A stretch of 64,000 nt of DNA from RH-AL1 sp965277735 (GTDB lineage Bacteria; Pseudomonadota; Alphaproteobacteria; Rhizobiales; Beijerinckiaceae): positions 2,790,001 through 2,854,000 of the forward strand of contig CBDIDO010000003.1 in the NCBI GenBank assembly GCA_965277735.1. The letters run 5' to 3'. The notes below the pieces were generated by a model that saw only the letters and a list, made by a program, of their open reading frames with translations, did no database searches and had not been told where the DNA came from. Below, in pieces: positions 1 to 9,141 of this stretch (position 1 is the stretch's first letter; each line of letters begins with the position of its first letter). The translations under genes were made by a program, and so were the position numbers.

Positions 1-202
1 TAGCGTTGTTCTGAGGCGGCGCACCATCCGGCGGATGATAGACATGCACGCCGGGCGGCATCCGGATGTCCGGCATGCCAGGCAGCTTCAGCACCTCGCC
101 GGCGCCGGGCTGCACCTCGTCACTCTCCGCCCGTGCCAGCGGCGGCGCAAAGGCGAAAGCCGCAGCGAGGAGAGCGGCGAGACAACGGGTGCGCGAGACC
201 AT
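1..202 (-). CDS. Secreted hypothetical protein, C-terminus cut by window edge
   Basis: Reading leftward from an ATG at 202, the frame stays open to the window edge (at least 67 residues). The first 25 residues are a classic Sec signal peptide: a basic start (MVSRTR), then a hydrophobic Ala/Leu/Phe core ending in ARA before ESDE. The mature part is rich in Pro and Gly and includes the stretch MPDIRMPPGVHVYHPPDG. I do not recognise a family. It is divergent from nothing on its right and is separated by about 80 bases from the end of the molybdenum hydroxylase gene, which is on the same strand. Function unknown; probably periplasmic. Confidence 0.55.
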   Translation of the reverse strand, partial: MVSRTRCLAALLAAAFAFAPPLARAESDEVQPGAGEVLKLPGMPDIRMPPGVHVYHPPDGAPPQNNA

Positions 203-284
203 GCCCGCAGGCTAGGATGAAGCCGCGAAAACGTCAAAGCGGCACGACGCCCCTCTCCGGCAGGCGGAGAGGGGCGCTGCATGC

Positions 285-2597
285 TTACGCGTTCTGGGCC
301 TGATGGCCGACCGGCAGCTCGCGGATGCGACGTCCGGTGGCGGCGAAGATCGCGTTGGTGATCGCCGGTGCGACCGGCGGCACGCCGGGCTCGCCGACAC
401 CGCCGAGCGGCATGTGCCAATCGTCGTGTGGGACGATGTGCACGTTGACGATCTTCGGCGCCGCATCGATGCGCAGGATCTCGTAGCCGTCGAAATTGTT
501 CTGGACGGCCTTGCCGCCCTTGAACGTGATCTTCGACATCAGCGAGAGGCCCATGCCCATCACGACGGCGCCCTCCAATTGCGACCTGACGCGCTCCGGG
601 TTGACTACCGGACCGCAATCGACCGCGATGTCGACACGCTTGATCACCACCTTGCCCTTCTCGTCGACCGCGACCTCGCAGGCGACCGACGTGTAGGTGA
701 CGAAGGAATAGTGCCCGGCGATGCCGAGGCCCGATCCCTTGGGCATCTCACGTCCCCAGCCGATGGCCTTCGCCGCCACGTCGATCACGTTGCGCAGGCG
801 CCCCGTGTCGATCGGGTAGAGCTTCGGATCTTCGCCGTGGTTCCACGGGTCGCCGAGGGCAGTCGGATCGAGGACCCGCGCCGGACCGATGACGTCGAGC
901 AGGTAGTCCTTCTGATCGCGCCCCGCCGCGGCGGCGCATTCGGCGACGAAGCTCTGCACGGCGAATGCGTGCGGAATGTTGGAGACCGAACGGAACCAGC
1001 CGATCCGCACATGCGCGTCGGCAGCCGGGTTTTCCATCCTTACGTTCGGGATGGCATAGGGCAGATTGACGAGCCCCATGCCGAGCTCGAACGGCATCTC
1101 GTGGTCGGCGCCCGCGGCGAAGATCGAACCGATCGTCGGCGCTGCGGAGCGGTGCAGCCACGCGATCGGCATCCCCTTCTCGTCGAGCCCCGCCTCGAGG
1201 TGCTCGGCAGACACGGTGTGGTAATAGCCGTGATGGATGTCGTCCTCACGCGTCCACAAGAGCTTGACCGGCTTGCCGGCGGCCTTGGCGCAGAGCGCGG
1301 CCTCTACGCAGAAGTCGGGCTTCGACTTGCGACCGAATCCCCCGCCGAGCAGCGTGACATTAACCTTCACCTTGTCGTCGGAAAGGCCGAGCCGCTTGGC
1401 GACGTTGTCGTGCGCCGCCTGCGGCGACTGCACGCAGGACCACAGTTCGCAGGAGCCATCATCCTTGACGTGCGCGATGGCGGCCGGCGTCTCCATCGGC
1501 GCCTGCACCAGATGCGGGATGTAATAGTCCGCGCTCACCCGCTTCGCCGCCTTCGCCATGGCTGCGTCGACGTCGCCGTTGCTGCGCACCACCTTGCCAG
1601 GCGCCTGGGACGCGGCGACGAGCGTCTTGCGATACGCCTCGGAATCGTAGTCCGCGTTCGGACCCTCGTCCCAGACGATCTTCAGGGCCTCGCGCCCCTT
1701 CATCGCCGCCCAGGTGTTGGTCGCGATCACCGCCACGCCGCCGAGCGGCTGGAACTTGACCGGGGCCACCGCGGGATCGATGTGAAGCGTCTTGACGACG
1801 CCCGGCACCTTGAGCGTCTCGGAATCATCGACGCTCTTCACCGTGCCGCCGAACACGGGGCAGCGCGCCACGACGGCGTGCAGCATGCCGTCGAGCTTGT
1901 GATCCATCCCGTAGATCGCGCGGCCCGTCGTGATGTCGAAACCATCGTAGAGCCCGACATTGCCCTTGCCGATGTAGCGGAAGTCGGCGGGGTCCTTCAG
2001 GTTCACCATCTCGGGCGCCGGCACCGGCAGCTCGGCCGCCGCCTTCGCGAGCGCGCCGTAGCCGAGCGTCTTGCCCGATTTCGCGTGGACGACCTGATGG
2101 CCCGTCGCCTTACATTCCTCGACCGGGACACCCCATTGCTTGGCGGCGGCCTGCACGAGCATCAGCTTCGCGGCGGCGCCGGCGTGGCGCATGTGGACGA
2201 TGTTCTGGCGCGTCGAGCGCGAACCATCCGTGTCCTCGTTGCCGTACTTGCCCTCGTTGCCCTCGGCCTGGACGACACGGATCTTGTCCCAGTCGGCGTC
2301 GAGCTCGTCGCCGATGATGATCGCCCAGCCGGTGCGGATGCCCTGCCCCATGTCGGAGCGCTGGCAGGTGATCGTGACGATGCCGTCATCCGCGATCGCG
2401 ACGAAGAGCTTGGGATCGTCGCGCCAACCGTTCGGCATGCCGTCGGCGCCGAAGCCGGCCGCCTCGGCGGGGCCGCCGACGGAGAGCGCAACGACGAGAC
2501 CGCCGAGTCCGGCAATGATGCCGCGGCGACTGACGTTGACGAGGCGCGGCTTCTCGGCCGCCTCGGTGAGGGCGGCGAATAGATGATCGTGGGTCAT
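285..2597 (-). CDS. Xanthine dehydrogenase-family molybdopterin-binding (large) subunit
   Basis: A 770-residue large subunit of a molybdenum hydroxylase of the aldehyde/isoquinoline oxidoreductase (IorB-like) type. It would bind the Mo-pterin cofactor and hydroxylate an aldehyde or N-heterocycle, passing electrons to the 2Fe-2S subunit encoded just upstream. Visible features: a twin-arginine motif SRRGI at residues 23-27 followed by a hydrophobic stretch (Tat export), a cofactor-binding GGGFGRK motif, and GVGEPGVPP near the C-terminus, which carries the conserved active-site Glu of the family. The start at 2597 was chosen because it overlaps the stop of the partner gene (TGATG), showing translational coupling. 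A longer in-frame ORF reaches 2948 but runs through the partner gene. The substrate cannot be read from sequence. Confidence 0.92.
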   Translation of the reverse strand: MTHDHLFAALTEAAEKPRLVNVSRRGIIAGLGGLVVALSVGGPAEAAGFGADGMPNGWRDDPKLFVAIADDGIVTITCQRSDMGQGIRTGWAIIIGDELDADWDKIRVVQAEGNEGKYGNEDTDGSRSTRQNIVHMRHAGAAAKLMLVQAAAKQWGVPVEECKATGHQVVHAKSGKTLGYGALAKAAAELPVPAPEMVNLKDPADFRYIGKGNVGLYDGFDITTGRAIYGMDHKLDGMLHAVVARCPVFGGTVKSVDDSETLKVPGVVKTLHIDPAVAPVKFQPLGGVAVIATNTWAAMKGREALKIVWDEGPNADYDSEAYRKTLVAASQAPGKVVRSNGDVDAAMAKAAKRVSADYYIPHLVQAPMETPAAIAHVKDDGSCELWSCVQSPQAAHDNVAKRLGLSDDKVKVNVTLLGGGFGRKSKPDFCVEAALCAKAAGKPVKLLWTREDDIHHGYYHTVSAEHLEAGLDEKGMPIAWLHRSAAPTIGSIFAAGADHEMPFELGMGLVNLPYAIPNVRMENPAADAHVRIGWFRSVSNIPHAFAVQSFVAECAAAAGRDQKDYLLDVIGPARVLDPTALGDPWNHGEDPKLYPIDTGRLRNVIDVAAKAIGWGREMPKGSGLGIAGHYSFVTYTSVACEVAVDEKGKVVIKRVDIAVDCGPVVNPERVRSQLEGAVVMGMGLSLMSKITFKGGKAVQNNFDGYEILRIDAAPKIVNVHIVPHDDWHMPLGGVGEPGVPPVAPAITNAIFAATGRRIRELPVGHQAQNA

Positions 2598-3058
2598 CAG
2601 ATCGCTCCCTTGCTGTCGGCGGCCTTGTGGATCGCGGCGCGGATGCGCGGGTAGGTGCCGCAACGGCAGATGTTGCCGCTCATCCCAGCATCGATGTCGG
2701 CGTCCGTGGGCTTGGGGGTCGATTTCAGCATCGAGGCGGCCTGCATGATCTGCCCGGCCTGGCAATAGCCGCATTGCGGCACGTTGAGCTCGCGCCACGC
2801 GACTTGCACGGGATGGTTGCCGTCCGGCGACAAACCTTCGATCGTGGTGATGGACGCGTCCTTTGCAGCCGACACCGGCGTGACGCAGGCGCGAGCGGCG
2901 TCGCCGTCCAGGTGAACCGTGCAGGCGCCGCAGAGGGCGGCCCCGCAACCGAACTTGACGCCGGTGAGGCCGAGCTCGTCACGCAGGTACCAGAGGAGCG
3001 GCATATCCGGATCCCCGTCGAAGCTGCGGGCTTCGCCGTTGACTTTCAGGTTGAGCAA
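2597..3058 (-). CDS. (2Fe-2S)-binding small subunit of molybdenum hydroxylase
   Basis: A 153-residue protein with the two iron-sulfur domains of xanthine dehydrogenase-type enzymes. The plant-ferredoxin-like cluster is bound by C38, C43, C46 and C58 (CGAALCGACT and later C). The helical second domain carries CGYC and CRC. It transfers electrons from the Mo-pterin subunit (next gene, overlapping by TGATG) to an external acceptor. Length matches the IorA/CoxS type. It has no signal peptide, so export would be by hitchhiking on the Tat signal of the large subunit. A cytochrome c subunit, which some relatives have, is not seen beside it. Confidence 0.93.
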   Translation of the reverse strand: MLNLKVNGEARSFDGDPDMPLLWYLRDELGLTGVKFGCGAALCGACTVHLDGDAARACVTPVSAAKDASITTIEGLSPDGNHPVQVAWRELNVPQCGYCQAGQIMQAASMLKSTPKPTDADIDAGMSGNICRCGTYPRIRAAIHKAADSKGAI

Positions 3059-3179
3059 GTACGTCTCCCTTGGGTTTTGGGCGCATATCGCCGAAACCGG
3101 AGACTAGACCTCTTGCAGGAAAATTCGAAGACCCTTTGTAATCAAAGCGTTATTCCCAAGCGGGCGGTACGCTGGCGGC

Positions 3180-5228
3180 CTACTTTTGCAGCCTGTCCAG
3201 ATGCGCCTCGAAGCTCGGCAGCAACAGATCGTCCGCATAGCCGCTGAGATGATCGGCATCGAAATCGAGCGGCTTGCCGTCGACCATCGCATCGCAGGCG
3301 GACGGCCCGCAGAGCACCGCGATGGGATCCCAGATCGACACGCCGGGCAGTGCGGCGAGCGCGCGCTCCCGGTCGAGGACGGGCGCGCGGCGGCGCTCGA
3401 AGCCGGCCCGATCCTCCGAGAAACCGGCCGTGCAAATCGGGTTCCCGCGGTCGAACCAGTCGACACAGCGGAAGGGCGGCGACTTGAACACGGGCTTCGG
3501 CGCCTCGAGCACCACTTTGACCTTGTGCGCGACGAGAGCCGCAACGAAGGCGCGCGCCTCCTCGAAGGCCGCGGGCGGCGCGACGGTCGGGCCGAAATCG
3601 ATCACCGTCTTGTCTTCACTGCGATAGCGGTGCATCCGCAGCGACGGAAGAAAGACGATGTCTCCAGCCTGCACGCGCGCGAGGATCGCGTCTTGGATTG
3701 CGCGGTTCGCCGCTTGGCAGGACTCGGCGAGCGCGGCGGCCGGCGTCAGCAAGTCCATGAAGGCGCAGCCGGGACTGGCGTAGATCGAGACTTCGATCCG
3801 GCGCGCCTCCGTCAGCTCGCGCAGGAGGCGCAGGTAAGCGCCTGCATGCGAGTCGCCAGCGACGATCAGCCGGCCCAGCGCCGGCGCACCGCACACCTGA
3901 GGGCTCAGATCGAGGATCTTGACCCCCTGCTCCCAGCGCGTTGCGACATGCGCGTGACAGGGCCCATCGGCCGGCGGTGCGCTGAACGGGCTCCAGACCT
4001 GCGCGTGGCTGGTCTGCGAGAGCGAGAGGACGGAGGTCAGCGCGAAAGCCGTCCGTGCCAGACCGGCGCTCGCGACGAGCGCGCCGAGGCCGAGGCCGAC
4101 GATTGCAACGCGCGGCCAGCGCCGCAGCCGTGTCGAGCGGCGGAACGGCTGCTCGATAAAGCGATAGGACAGCGCGGCGAGCGCGAAGGTGATCAGGATC
4201 GCGATGATCTGCGCCACGGCGCTGTCGAGGCCGCGGGTCCAGCGCATCAGCACGTAGACCGGCCAGTGCCAGAGGTAGAGCGAATAGGAGATGCGCCCGA
4301 CATAGGCCAAGGGGGGCAGCGTCAGCGCGCCGGCCACGTGCCCCTCGCCGGCGCTGACGACGGCGATGAGGACGAGGGTCGCGACGACCGGCGCCAGCGC
4401 CCACGGGAACGGAAACGCGATCTCGGTCGCGAGCGCGAATGTCGCGGCGAGGAGGACAAGCGCGACCGCGGCAAGCCCGTCGCGAGCACCCCGCGGCCAC
4501 GCCGCCAGCGCGGGACGCCAGCGCTGGAGCGCCAGGGCCAGGACCATGCCGACGCCGAGCTCCCAGAAGCGCGCCGGCAAAAGAAAGAAGGCTGAGACCG
4601 GTGCGCGCGGGGTGAGCCAGGCGCAATAGGCCAGCGACGCGGCCGAAAGCACGGCCAGGATCGCGACGACGCGCCCGCGCCAGCGCCGCAGCCGCGCGAC
4701 GGTGACGAGCGCGATCAGCGCCGGAAACACGAGATAGAACTGCTCCTCAACGCCGAGCGACCACGTGTGCAGGAACGTGTTGAACTCGGCGCGGGGCGCG
4801 AAATAAACCTCGGTCTGCGCGGCGAGCGAGACGTTGGAGAGCCCGAAGAAGGCGGCAACGCCCGTCGACGGGATCGCCTCGCTGAGCCAGGCATCGGGCA
4901 CGAACATCACCGTCGTCAGCGTCGCGACGAGCAGCATCGCGATCAGCGCCGGCGCGATGCGTCGGAGCCGCCGCGCATAGAAGAACGCGACCATGTCCCG
5001 CACGCGCTCGAAATGCTGGTCGACCATCGACAGCGTGACGACGAAGCCGGAGATCACGAAAAACACGTCGACGCCGGTGAAGCCGCCGGGCAGCCAGGTC
5101 CGCTGAAGGTGGCAGACCATGACGGACAGGACCGCGATCGCGCGCAGCCCGTCGATAGCGCCGATGTAGCCGTCCGCCATCGGTCCTTGCGTCGGGCGTG
5201 GCGAGGCTTCGATCGCCGCTTGGTCCAC
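3180..5228 (-). CDS. Membrane acyltransferase with C-terminal SGNH domain (OafA/YrhL-like)
   Basis: About 682 residues. The N-terminal half is an acyltransferase-3 domain: the opening YIGAIDGLRAIAVLSV with the following His of the family, then about ten membrane segments. After roughly residue 400 comes a periplasmic SGNH-type hydrolase domain with GDSHAGAYLRLL (block I Ser) and a final DADHLS (Asp/His pair). Such fusions O-acetylate cell-surface polysaccharide or peptidoglycan, using acyl groups passed through the membrane. Start: a GTG at 5228 has AGGGGA six bases upstream and lies 28 bases after the stop of the epimerase-like gene; ATG at 5180 is an alternative with AAGGA only 3 bases away. 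Probably co-transcribed with the upstream gene at 5257-6144. Confidence 0.85.
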   Translation of the reverse strand: MDQAAIEASPRPTQGPMADGYIGAIDGLRAIAVLSVMVCHLQRTWLPGGFTGVDVFFVISGFVVTLSMVDQHFERVRDMVAFFYARRLRRIAPALIAMLLVATLTTVMFVPDAWLSEAIPSTGVAAFFGLSNVSLAAQTEVYFAPRAEFNTFLHTWSLGVEEQFYLVFPALIALVTVARLRRWRGRVVAILAVLSAASLAYCAWLTPRAPVSAFFLLPARFWELGVGMVLALALQRWRPALAAWPRGARDGLAAVALVLLAATFALATEIAFPFPWALAPVVATLVLIAVVSAGEGHVAGALTLPPLAYVGRISYSLYLWHWPVYVLMRWTRGLDSAVAQIIAILITFALAALSYRFIEQPFRRSTRLRRWPRVAIVGLGLGALVASAGLARTAFALTSVLSLSQTSHAQVWSPFSAPPADGPCHAHVATRWEQGVKILDLSPQVCGAPALGRLIVAGDSHAGAYLRLLRELTEARRIEVSIYASPGCAFMDLLTPAAALAESCQAANRAIQDAILARVQAGDIVFLPSLRMHRYRSEDKTVIDFGPTVAPPAAFEEARAFVAALVAHKVKVVLEAPKPVFKSPPFRCVDWFDRGNPICTAGFSEDRAGFERRRAPVLDRERALAALPGVSIWDPIAVLCGPSACDAMVDGKPLDFDADHLSGYADDLLLPSFEAHLDRLQK

Positions 5229-5256
5229 GGCGAGTCCCCTGCTCACGGGCACCGTC

Positions 5257-6144
5257 TCATACGCGCGGCGCCGCGATGCGGCCTTCCCCGTCGGCCCACA
5301 GCACTGCGATACCCTCACGATACGTCGGGTAGGCAAGCTCGAGGCCGAGCTCGTCCTTGATCTTGCGGTTCGCGCACCGCTTGCTCTCGCTATAAAAGGA
5401 ACGCGCCATCGGCGTCATGTCGGCGGTTGCGAACTCCTGCTCGGGCGGTGGCGCGACAGCCATCATCTCGGCGGCGAAGGCGACGACGTCCTGTGGCGGC
5501 GCCGGCTCGTCGTCGGTCACGTTCCAGACATCCGACGGCCCCTCGTGCGCGACGAGCGCGGCGCAGGCGCGGGCGATGTCCTCGACGTGGATGCGGTTGA
5601 ACACCTGCCCCGGCTTGACGATGCGACGCGCCTTGCCCTCGGCGAGGTTGACGAGCGGGTTGCGCCCGGGCCCGTAGATGCCGGAGAGGCGCAGCACGTG
5701 CACCGTCTTCGCCGGGTCCCTGGCGAGCGCCAGCCACGCCTTCTCGGCGTGGATGCGCACCTTCGAGCGCTCGTTCTCCGAATGCGGCAGCGCCGTCTCG
5801 TCGACCCACTCGCCACCACGGTCACCGTAGACACCGATCGTCGAGAGATAGAGGATTTTTTGCGGCCGCTTGATCGCGGCGAGGCGGCGCCCGTAGCGCG
5901 CCAGGACCGGATCAACCGAGGTGCCCGGCGCGATCGACACAAGGATCACGTCGGCCTGCCCTAGCCGCTCCTCGATTTCCGGGCTGCCCCCGTCGGTGCC
6001 GAAATGCAGGAGCTCCACGCCGTCCGCCAGCGGCCGCGGCGTCGCAACGTCGCGCACCGTGCCGGCCAATTGCTCGAAGGCCTGCTTATAGGAAAGGACG
6101 AAGTGCTGCGCGCTGTAGCCGAGGCCGAAGACGAACAAATTCAT
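5257..6144 (-). CDS. SDR-family NAD(P)-dependent epimerase/dehydratase-like protein
   Basis: 295 residues with an N-terminal Rossmann fold (MNLFVFGLGYSAQHF: the GxGxxA-type dinucleotide loop). The middle carries LSTIGVYGDRGGEWVDE, resembling the extended SDR Ser/Tyr region (atypical, YeeZ-like group), and then RLSGIYGPGRNP. The downstream end abuts the acyltransferase gene on the same strand, so a shared role in surface sugar metabolism is possible but is inference. The exact substrate is unknown. Confidence 0.82.
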   Translation of the reverse strand: MNLFVFGLGYSAQHFVLSYKQAFEQLAGTVRDVATPRPLADGVELLHFGTDGGSPEIEERLGQADVILVSIAPGTSVDPVLARYGRRLAAIKRPQKILYLSTIGVYGDRGGEWVDETALPHSENERSKVRIHAEKAWLALARDPAKTVHVLRLSGIYGPGRNPLVNLAEGKARRIVKPGQVFNRIHVEDIARACAALVAHEGPSDVWNVTDDEPAPPQDVVAFAAEMMAVAPPPEQEFATADMTPMARSFYSESKRCANRKIKDELGLELAYPTYREGIAVLWADGEGRIAAPRV

Positions 6145-6195
6145 GGGCGTACGGGATAAGGCACAAACGGGGCAGGAGCGGGGCCGAACCGATCG

Positions 6196-7491
6196 TCAAG
6201 CGCCCTCGGCAACCGCGTCGGGCTCCGGCTCATCCGGCTTGTAGCGGCGCGCGAGGCGGCCGATCGTCGAGCCCTGCACCAGCACCGAGAAGAACACCAC
6301 GGCATACGTCGCGGCCAAAATTAGCTCCTGATACGGGCCATTGGGGATCGACAGCGCGAGCGCGATCGAGATGCCGCCGCGCAGGCCGCCCCACACCAGG
6401 ATCGGCACTGCGCCGCGGCCGAGGCTCGAGATGCGGTAGAGCAGCAGCAGCGGGCCGCCGACCGAGATGAAGCGCGCCAGGAGCACGATCGGCACCGCGG
6501 CGAGCGCGACGAGCATGATCTCGTTCTCGCGCCACACCGCGATCGCCTCGAGCCCGACGAGCAGGAACAGGACCGCATTGAGGATCTCGTCGATCAGCAG
6601 CCAGAAATTGACGACGTAGTCACGGGCGCGCTCGCTCAGCGCGTATTTGACGCCCTGGTTGCCCATGATGAGCCCGGCGACCGCCATCGCGACCGGCCCG
6701 GAGATCCCCATCGCCTGGGCTGCCGCGTAGCCGCCCATCACGACAGCCAGCGTGATCAAGACCTCGGCGACGAGATCGGCGATACCGCGCATCAGCCAGA
6801 AAGCGATGGCGCCGATGATTGCGCCGAAGACGATGCCGCCGCCGGCCTCCAGCGCGAACAATTTTGACGCGGCGGCGAGCGTCATCTCCTGCTGTCCCGT
6901 CGCGGCGGCGAACACGATCGTGAAGACGACGACGCCGACACCGTCGTTGAACAGGCTCTCGGTGGCGATCGTCGCCTGGATCGACGGCGGCAGCCACGCG
7001 TCCTTCAGGATCGCGATGACGGCGACGGGGTCGGTCGGGCTGATCAGCGCGCCAAAGACGAGGCACCAGACGAACGGCATGTCGTGACCGACGACCAGCA
7101 GCAGGCCCTTGAGCCCGAGGCCGACCAGCAGCGTCGAGAACACGGTCCCGAACGAGGCGAGCGCCAGGATCGCCCAGCGCCCCTCACGCATGTCGCGCCA
7201 ATCGATGTGGAAGGCGCCGGCGAAGAGCAGGAACGACAGCATGCCGTCCAGCAGGGTAGTCTTGAAGTCGAGCCCGTCGACGAAGCTCTTCGCGAACCGA
7301 TGCAGGTGCAGGCCCGGCACGAGCCGCGACACGAGGATGATCGTTGCCGAGGCCAGCGCGCCGAGCATGGTCAGCCCGATCGCCGGCGGCAGCCGCAAGA
7401 AGCGCGCATTGATCGTCGCGAACAGCGCCGTGAGGACAACGACGATGGCGGCCGCGTCGAAAGGGGAGAGGTCGGTCAGTGGGAACACCAA
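6196..7491 (-). CDS. Na+/H+ antiporter of the CPA1 (NhaP) family
   Basis: 431 residues with about 12 hydrophobic segments. It carries the hallmark ISPTDPVAVIAILKD (the paired Asp ion-binding motif of CPA1 exchangers) and FNDGVGVVVF shortly after. It would exchange Na+ or K+ for protons across the inner membrane in pH and salt homeostasis. The C-terminus is short and cytoplasmic without a regulatory domain. The gene stands alone; upstream lies a REP-like palindrome (7522-7554). Confidence 0.9.
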   Translation of the reverse strand: MVFPLTDLSPFDAAAIVVVLTALFATINARFLRLPPAIGLTMLGALASATIILVSRLVPGLHLHRFAKSFVDGLDFKTTLLDGMLSFLLFAGAFHIDWRDMREGRWAILALASFGTVFSTLLVGLGLKGLLLVVGHDMPFVWCLVFGALISPTDPVAVIAILKDAWLPPSIQATIATESLFNDGVGVVVFTIVFAAATGQQEMTLAAASKLFALEAGGGIVFGAIIGAIAFWLMRGIADLVAEVLITLAVVMGGYAAAQAMGISGPVAMAVAGLIMGNQGVKYALSERARDYVVNFWLLIDEILNAVLFLLVGLEAIAVWRENEIMLVALAAVPIVLLARFISVGGPLLLLYRISSLGRGAVPILVWGGLRGGISIALALSIPNGPYQELILAATYAVVFFSVLVQGSTIGRLARRYKPDEPEPDAVAEGA

Positions 7492-7521
7492 AGTCTTGGC
7501 TGGCGACGCCCTACCTTCCCG

Positions 7522-7554
7522 CCGTCATGGCCGGGCTTGTCCCGGCCATGACGG
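7522..7554. repeat. REP-like perfect palindrome (CATGGCCGGG type)
   Basis: A perfect inverted repeat with 14-base arms (CCGTCATGGCCGGG) and a 5-base loop between the antiporter gene and the GIY-YIG pseudogene. A related copy lies at 7906-7941. This is the familiar intergenic REP-type element of many Hyphomicrobiales genomes. The GC-rich hairpin could also end transcription, but there is no T-run. Confidence 0.75.
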
Positions 7555-7579
7555 AGAGCGAAGCGCGGGAGGGGTACGG

Positions 7580-7869
7580 CTAACAGTTCAGCTCCTCGTA
7601 GAGGTCGGTCCAGTTCGGGTTGAACTCGAGGATCAGCCCACCTTCCAAGCCCGCGACCAGTGCTTCATCGTGCGCTCGGGCTGGATCGCGGCGGTGATCA
7701 GCTCTTGATGCTCGTACCAGACGAGGCGCGTCAGACCATGTGTTTTCGTGAATGCCGACATAGCGCCGGTCCGATGCTGCCAGGCGCGCAGACCCAGGTT
7801 GCTGGTGACGCCGAGATAGAGCGTGCCGTTCGGACAATTGGTCATCATGTAGACGGTGCCAATCCGCAT
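7580..7869 (-). pseudogene. GIY-YIG nuclease superfamily protein, frameshifted
   Basis: Reading from ATG 7869, the first frame gives a typical small GIY-YIG protein (GTVYMMTNCPNGTLYLGVTS, then SAFTKTHGLTRLVWYE and MKHWSRAWK) but stops at 7633. The expected tail, LILEFNPNWTDLYEELNC, continues in the adjacent frame to a stop at 7580. One base appears to be missing in the GGTGGGCTG stretch near 7640; adding one base would restore AWKVALILEFNPNW. The rest is intact at about 96 residues, the normal size. Either a recent pseudogene or a sequencing/assembly error. The gene is bracketed by REP-like palindromes. Confidence 0.8.
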
Positions 7870-7905
7870 CGCCGCAGACTCTCCAGTGGAAGTCTACCTT
7901 TTCAC

Positions 7906-7941
7906 AGTCATGGCCGGGCCTGTCCCGGCCATCCACGCCGG
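7906..7941. repeat. REP-like element, second copy
   Basis: Contains TCATGGCCGGGCCTGTCCC followed by GGCCATCCACGCCGGG, closely matching the palindrome at 7522-7554 but with a diverged right arm. Together the two copies flank the frameshifted GIY-YIG gene. Confidence 0.65.
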
Positions 7942-8031
7942 GACATCCCGGCTTTTCTTGGCGCGGAGCCGCAGCGGCACCGGGTGGATCGCCCGGGACA
8001 AGCCCGGCTATGTCGGCGACGGGGAGCCCCC

Positions 8032-8865
8032 TCAATGCGCCATGAACACCGGCAGCACAGCCTCAGCGAGGATGTCCGACGTCACCCCGCCGAAGATCAT
8101 CTGGCGGATGCGGCTCTGCGTGTAGCCGCCTTTGATCATCAGGTCGGCGCCGAGGTCCCGCGCCGCGCCGAGCAGCGCTCGGCCCGGGGTACGCCCCTCC
8201 TCGCGCACCTCGACGGGGCGGGCGGGGATGCCGTGGCGCTGCAGGGCGCGGGCGATCTGTGCGTCGGACGGGCCCGGCAGGCGCAGGCCCGGCACGGCGA
8301 GCACCGGTACGTCGCGCGCCTTGAGCAGCAGCGGCATCGCGAAGGCGATGGTGCGGGCCGTTTCGCTCGAGCCGTTCCAGGCGATCGCGATCGTCTCGCC
8401 GATCGTGGTCGCGGGCTCGGGCGGCGCGATGAGCAGCGGGCGGCCGCTCTCGAACAACGCGGTCTCGAGCGTCGAGCGATGCGGCTCGGTCGAGGCCGCG
8501 CCAGGGCGCCCGACGACGATGATGTCGAACACCCGCCCATATTCGCCGACGCTCGTCGGCGAGACGAGCGCCTCGCCCATCCAGCCGAAGCTCGGCCCCT
8601 GCGTCGCATCCGAGCGCCGCTGAACGCCCTTGCGCGACATGAAGCCCTCGAAGGTCTCGGCCGCGTTGCGCAGGAATTCGCGGCGCGTGCGATCATCGAA
8701 GATGACCCCGCTCATCGAGAAATCGGCCGCCACCATCTCCGCGATGTCCGGCCCGAGCGGAATGCCCTCGAGATAGGCGTCGAACTTGCGCGCGAAGACG
8801 AGCGCCGTCTCGAGGACGCCGTCCATGCGGTCGTGGTCTTCCACCGGGATGAGGATCGACTTCAT
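8032..8865 (-). CDS. Universal stress protein (UspA family)
   Basis: 277 residues, with the N-terminal MKSILIPVEDHD strand and a second Usp-like half. The C-terminal GRALLGAARDLGADLMIKGGYTQSRIRQMIFGGVTSDIL is the usual nucleotide-binding segment (G-2x-G-9x-G(S/T) region, slightly degenerate here). Cytoplasmic, probably expressed in stress. Start at 8865 is chosen because the conserved fold begins there; the ORF runs further upstream to 9009 but that part has no family similarity. No operon partner is visible. Confidence 0.87.
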   Translation of the reverse strand: MKSILIPVEDHDRMDGVLETALVFARKFDAYLEGIPLGPDIAEMVAADFSMSGVIFDDRTRREFLRNAAETFEGFMSRKGVQRRSDATQGPSFGWMGEALVSPTSVGEYGRVFDIIVVGRPGAASTEPHRSTLETALFESGRPLLIAPPEPATTIGETIAIAWNGSSETARTIAFAMPLLLKARDVPVLAVPGLRLPGPSDAQIARALQRHGIPARPVEVREEGRTPGRALLGAARDLGADLMIKGGYTQSRIRQMIFGGVTSDILAEAVLPVFMAH

Positions 8866-8970
8866 GTCTTTTTGCCCTGCCCTACGCATTGTCGCGCAGC
8901 TTTTCCCGCGTGAGAAGGGCGAACCCATTGCCGGCGCACGCATTCCACCGCCGAACCGATGGAGATTGAC

Positions 8971-9138
8971 ATGGACGACAAGAAGCGCGGCGATGATGCG
9001 GCCGATCACGCGCCGCGCCCCGGCGGCAACCCGGCGAAGCCCGACAAGGGCAAGCAGGACGCCCCGAATTACGACGAGCGCGAGGACGGCGGCAGCGCGA
9101 TCCCCGAGGAGGATCTCAGCTCGGCGAACGACGAGTAG
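8971..9138 (+). CDS. Small hydrophilic hypothetical protein (55 aa)
   Basis: ATG at 8971 is preceded by GGAG at 8961-8964, a good ribosome binding site. The product (MDDKKRGDDAADHAPRPG..., ending SSANDE) is extremely hydrophilic, full of Asp, Glu, Lys, Pro and Gly and probably disordered. No cysteines or hydrophobic segments. It converges with the malonyl-CoA decarboxylase gene, leaving 3 bases between the stops. Function unknown; an in-frame ATG at 8959 is an alternative start. Confidence 0.5.
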   Translation: MDDKKRGDDAADHAPRPGGNPAKPDKGKQDAPNYDEREDGGSAIPEEDLSSANDE

Positions 9139-9141
9139 CGG

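Noticed and set aside
303..2582. 759-codon plus-strand open frame opposite the molybdenum hydroxylase gene
   Set aside because: High GC content leaves the antisense frame open; the translation is His/Arg/Asp-rich with no domain, while the minus strand has a complete, family-defining protein.
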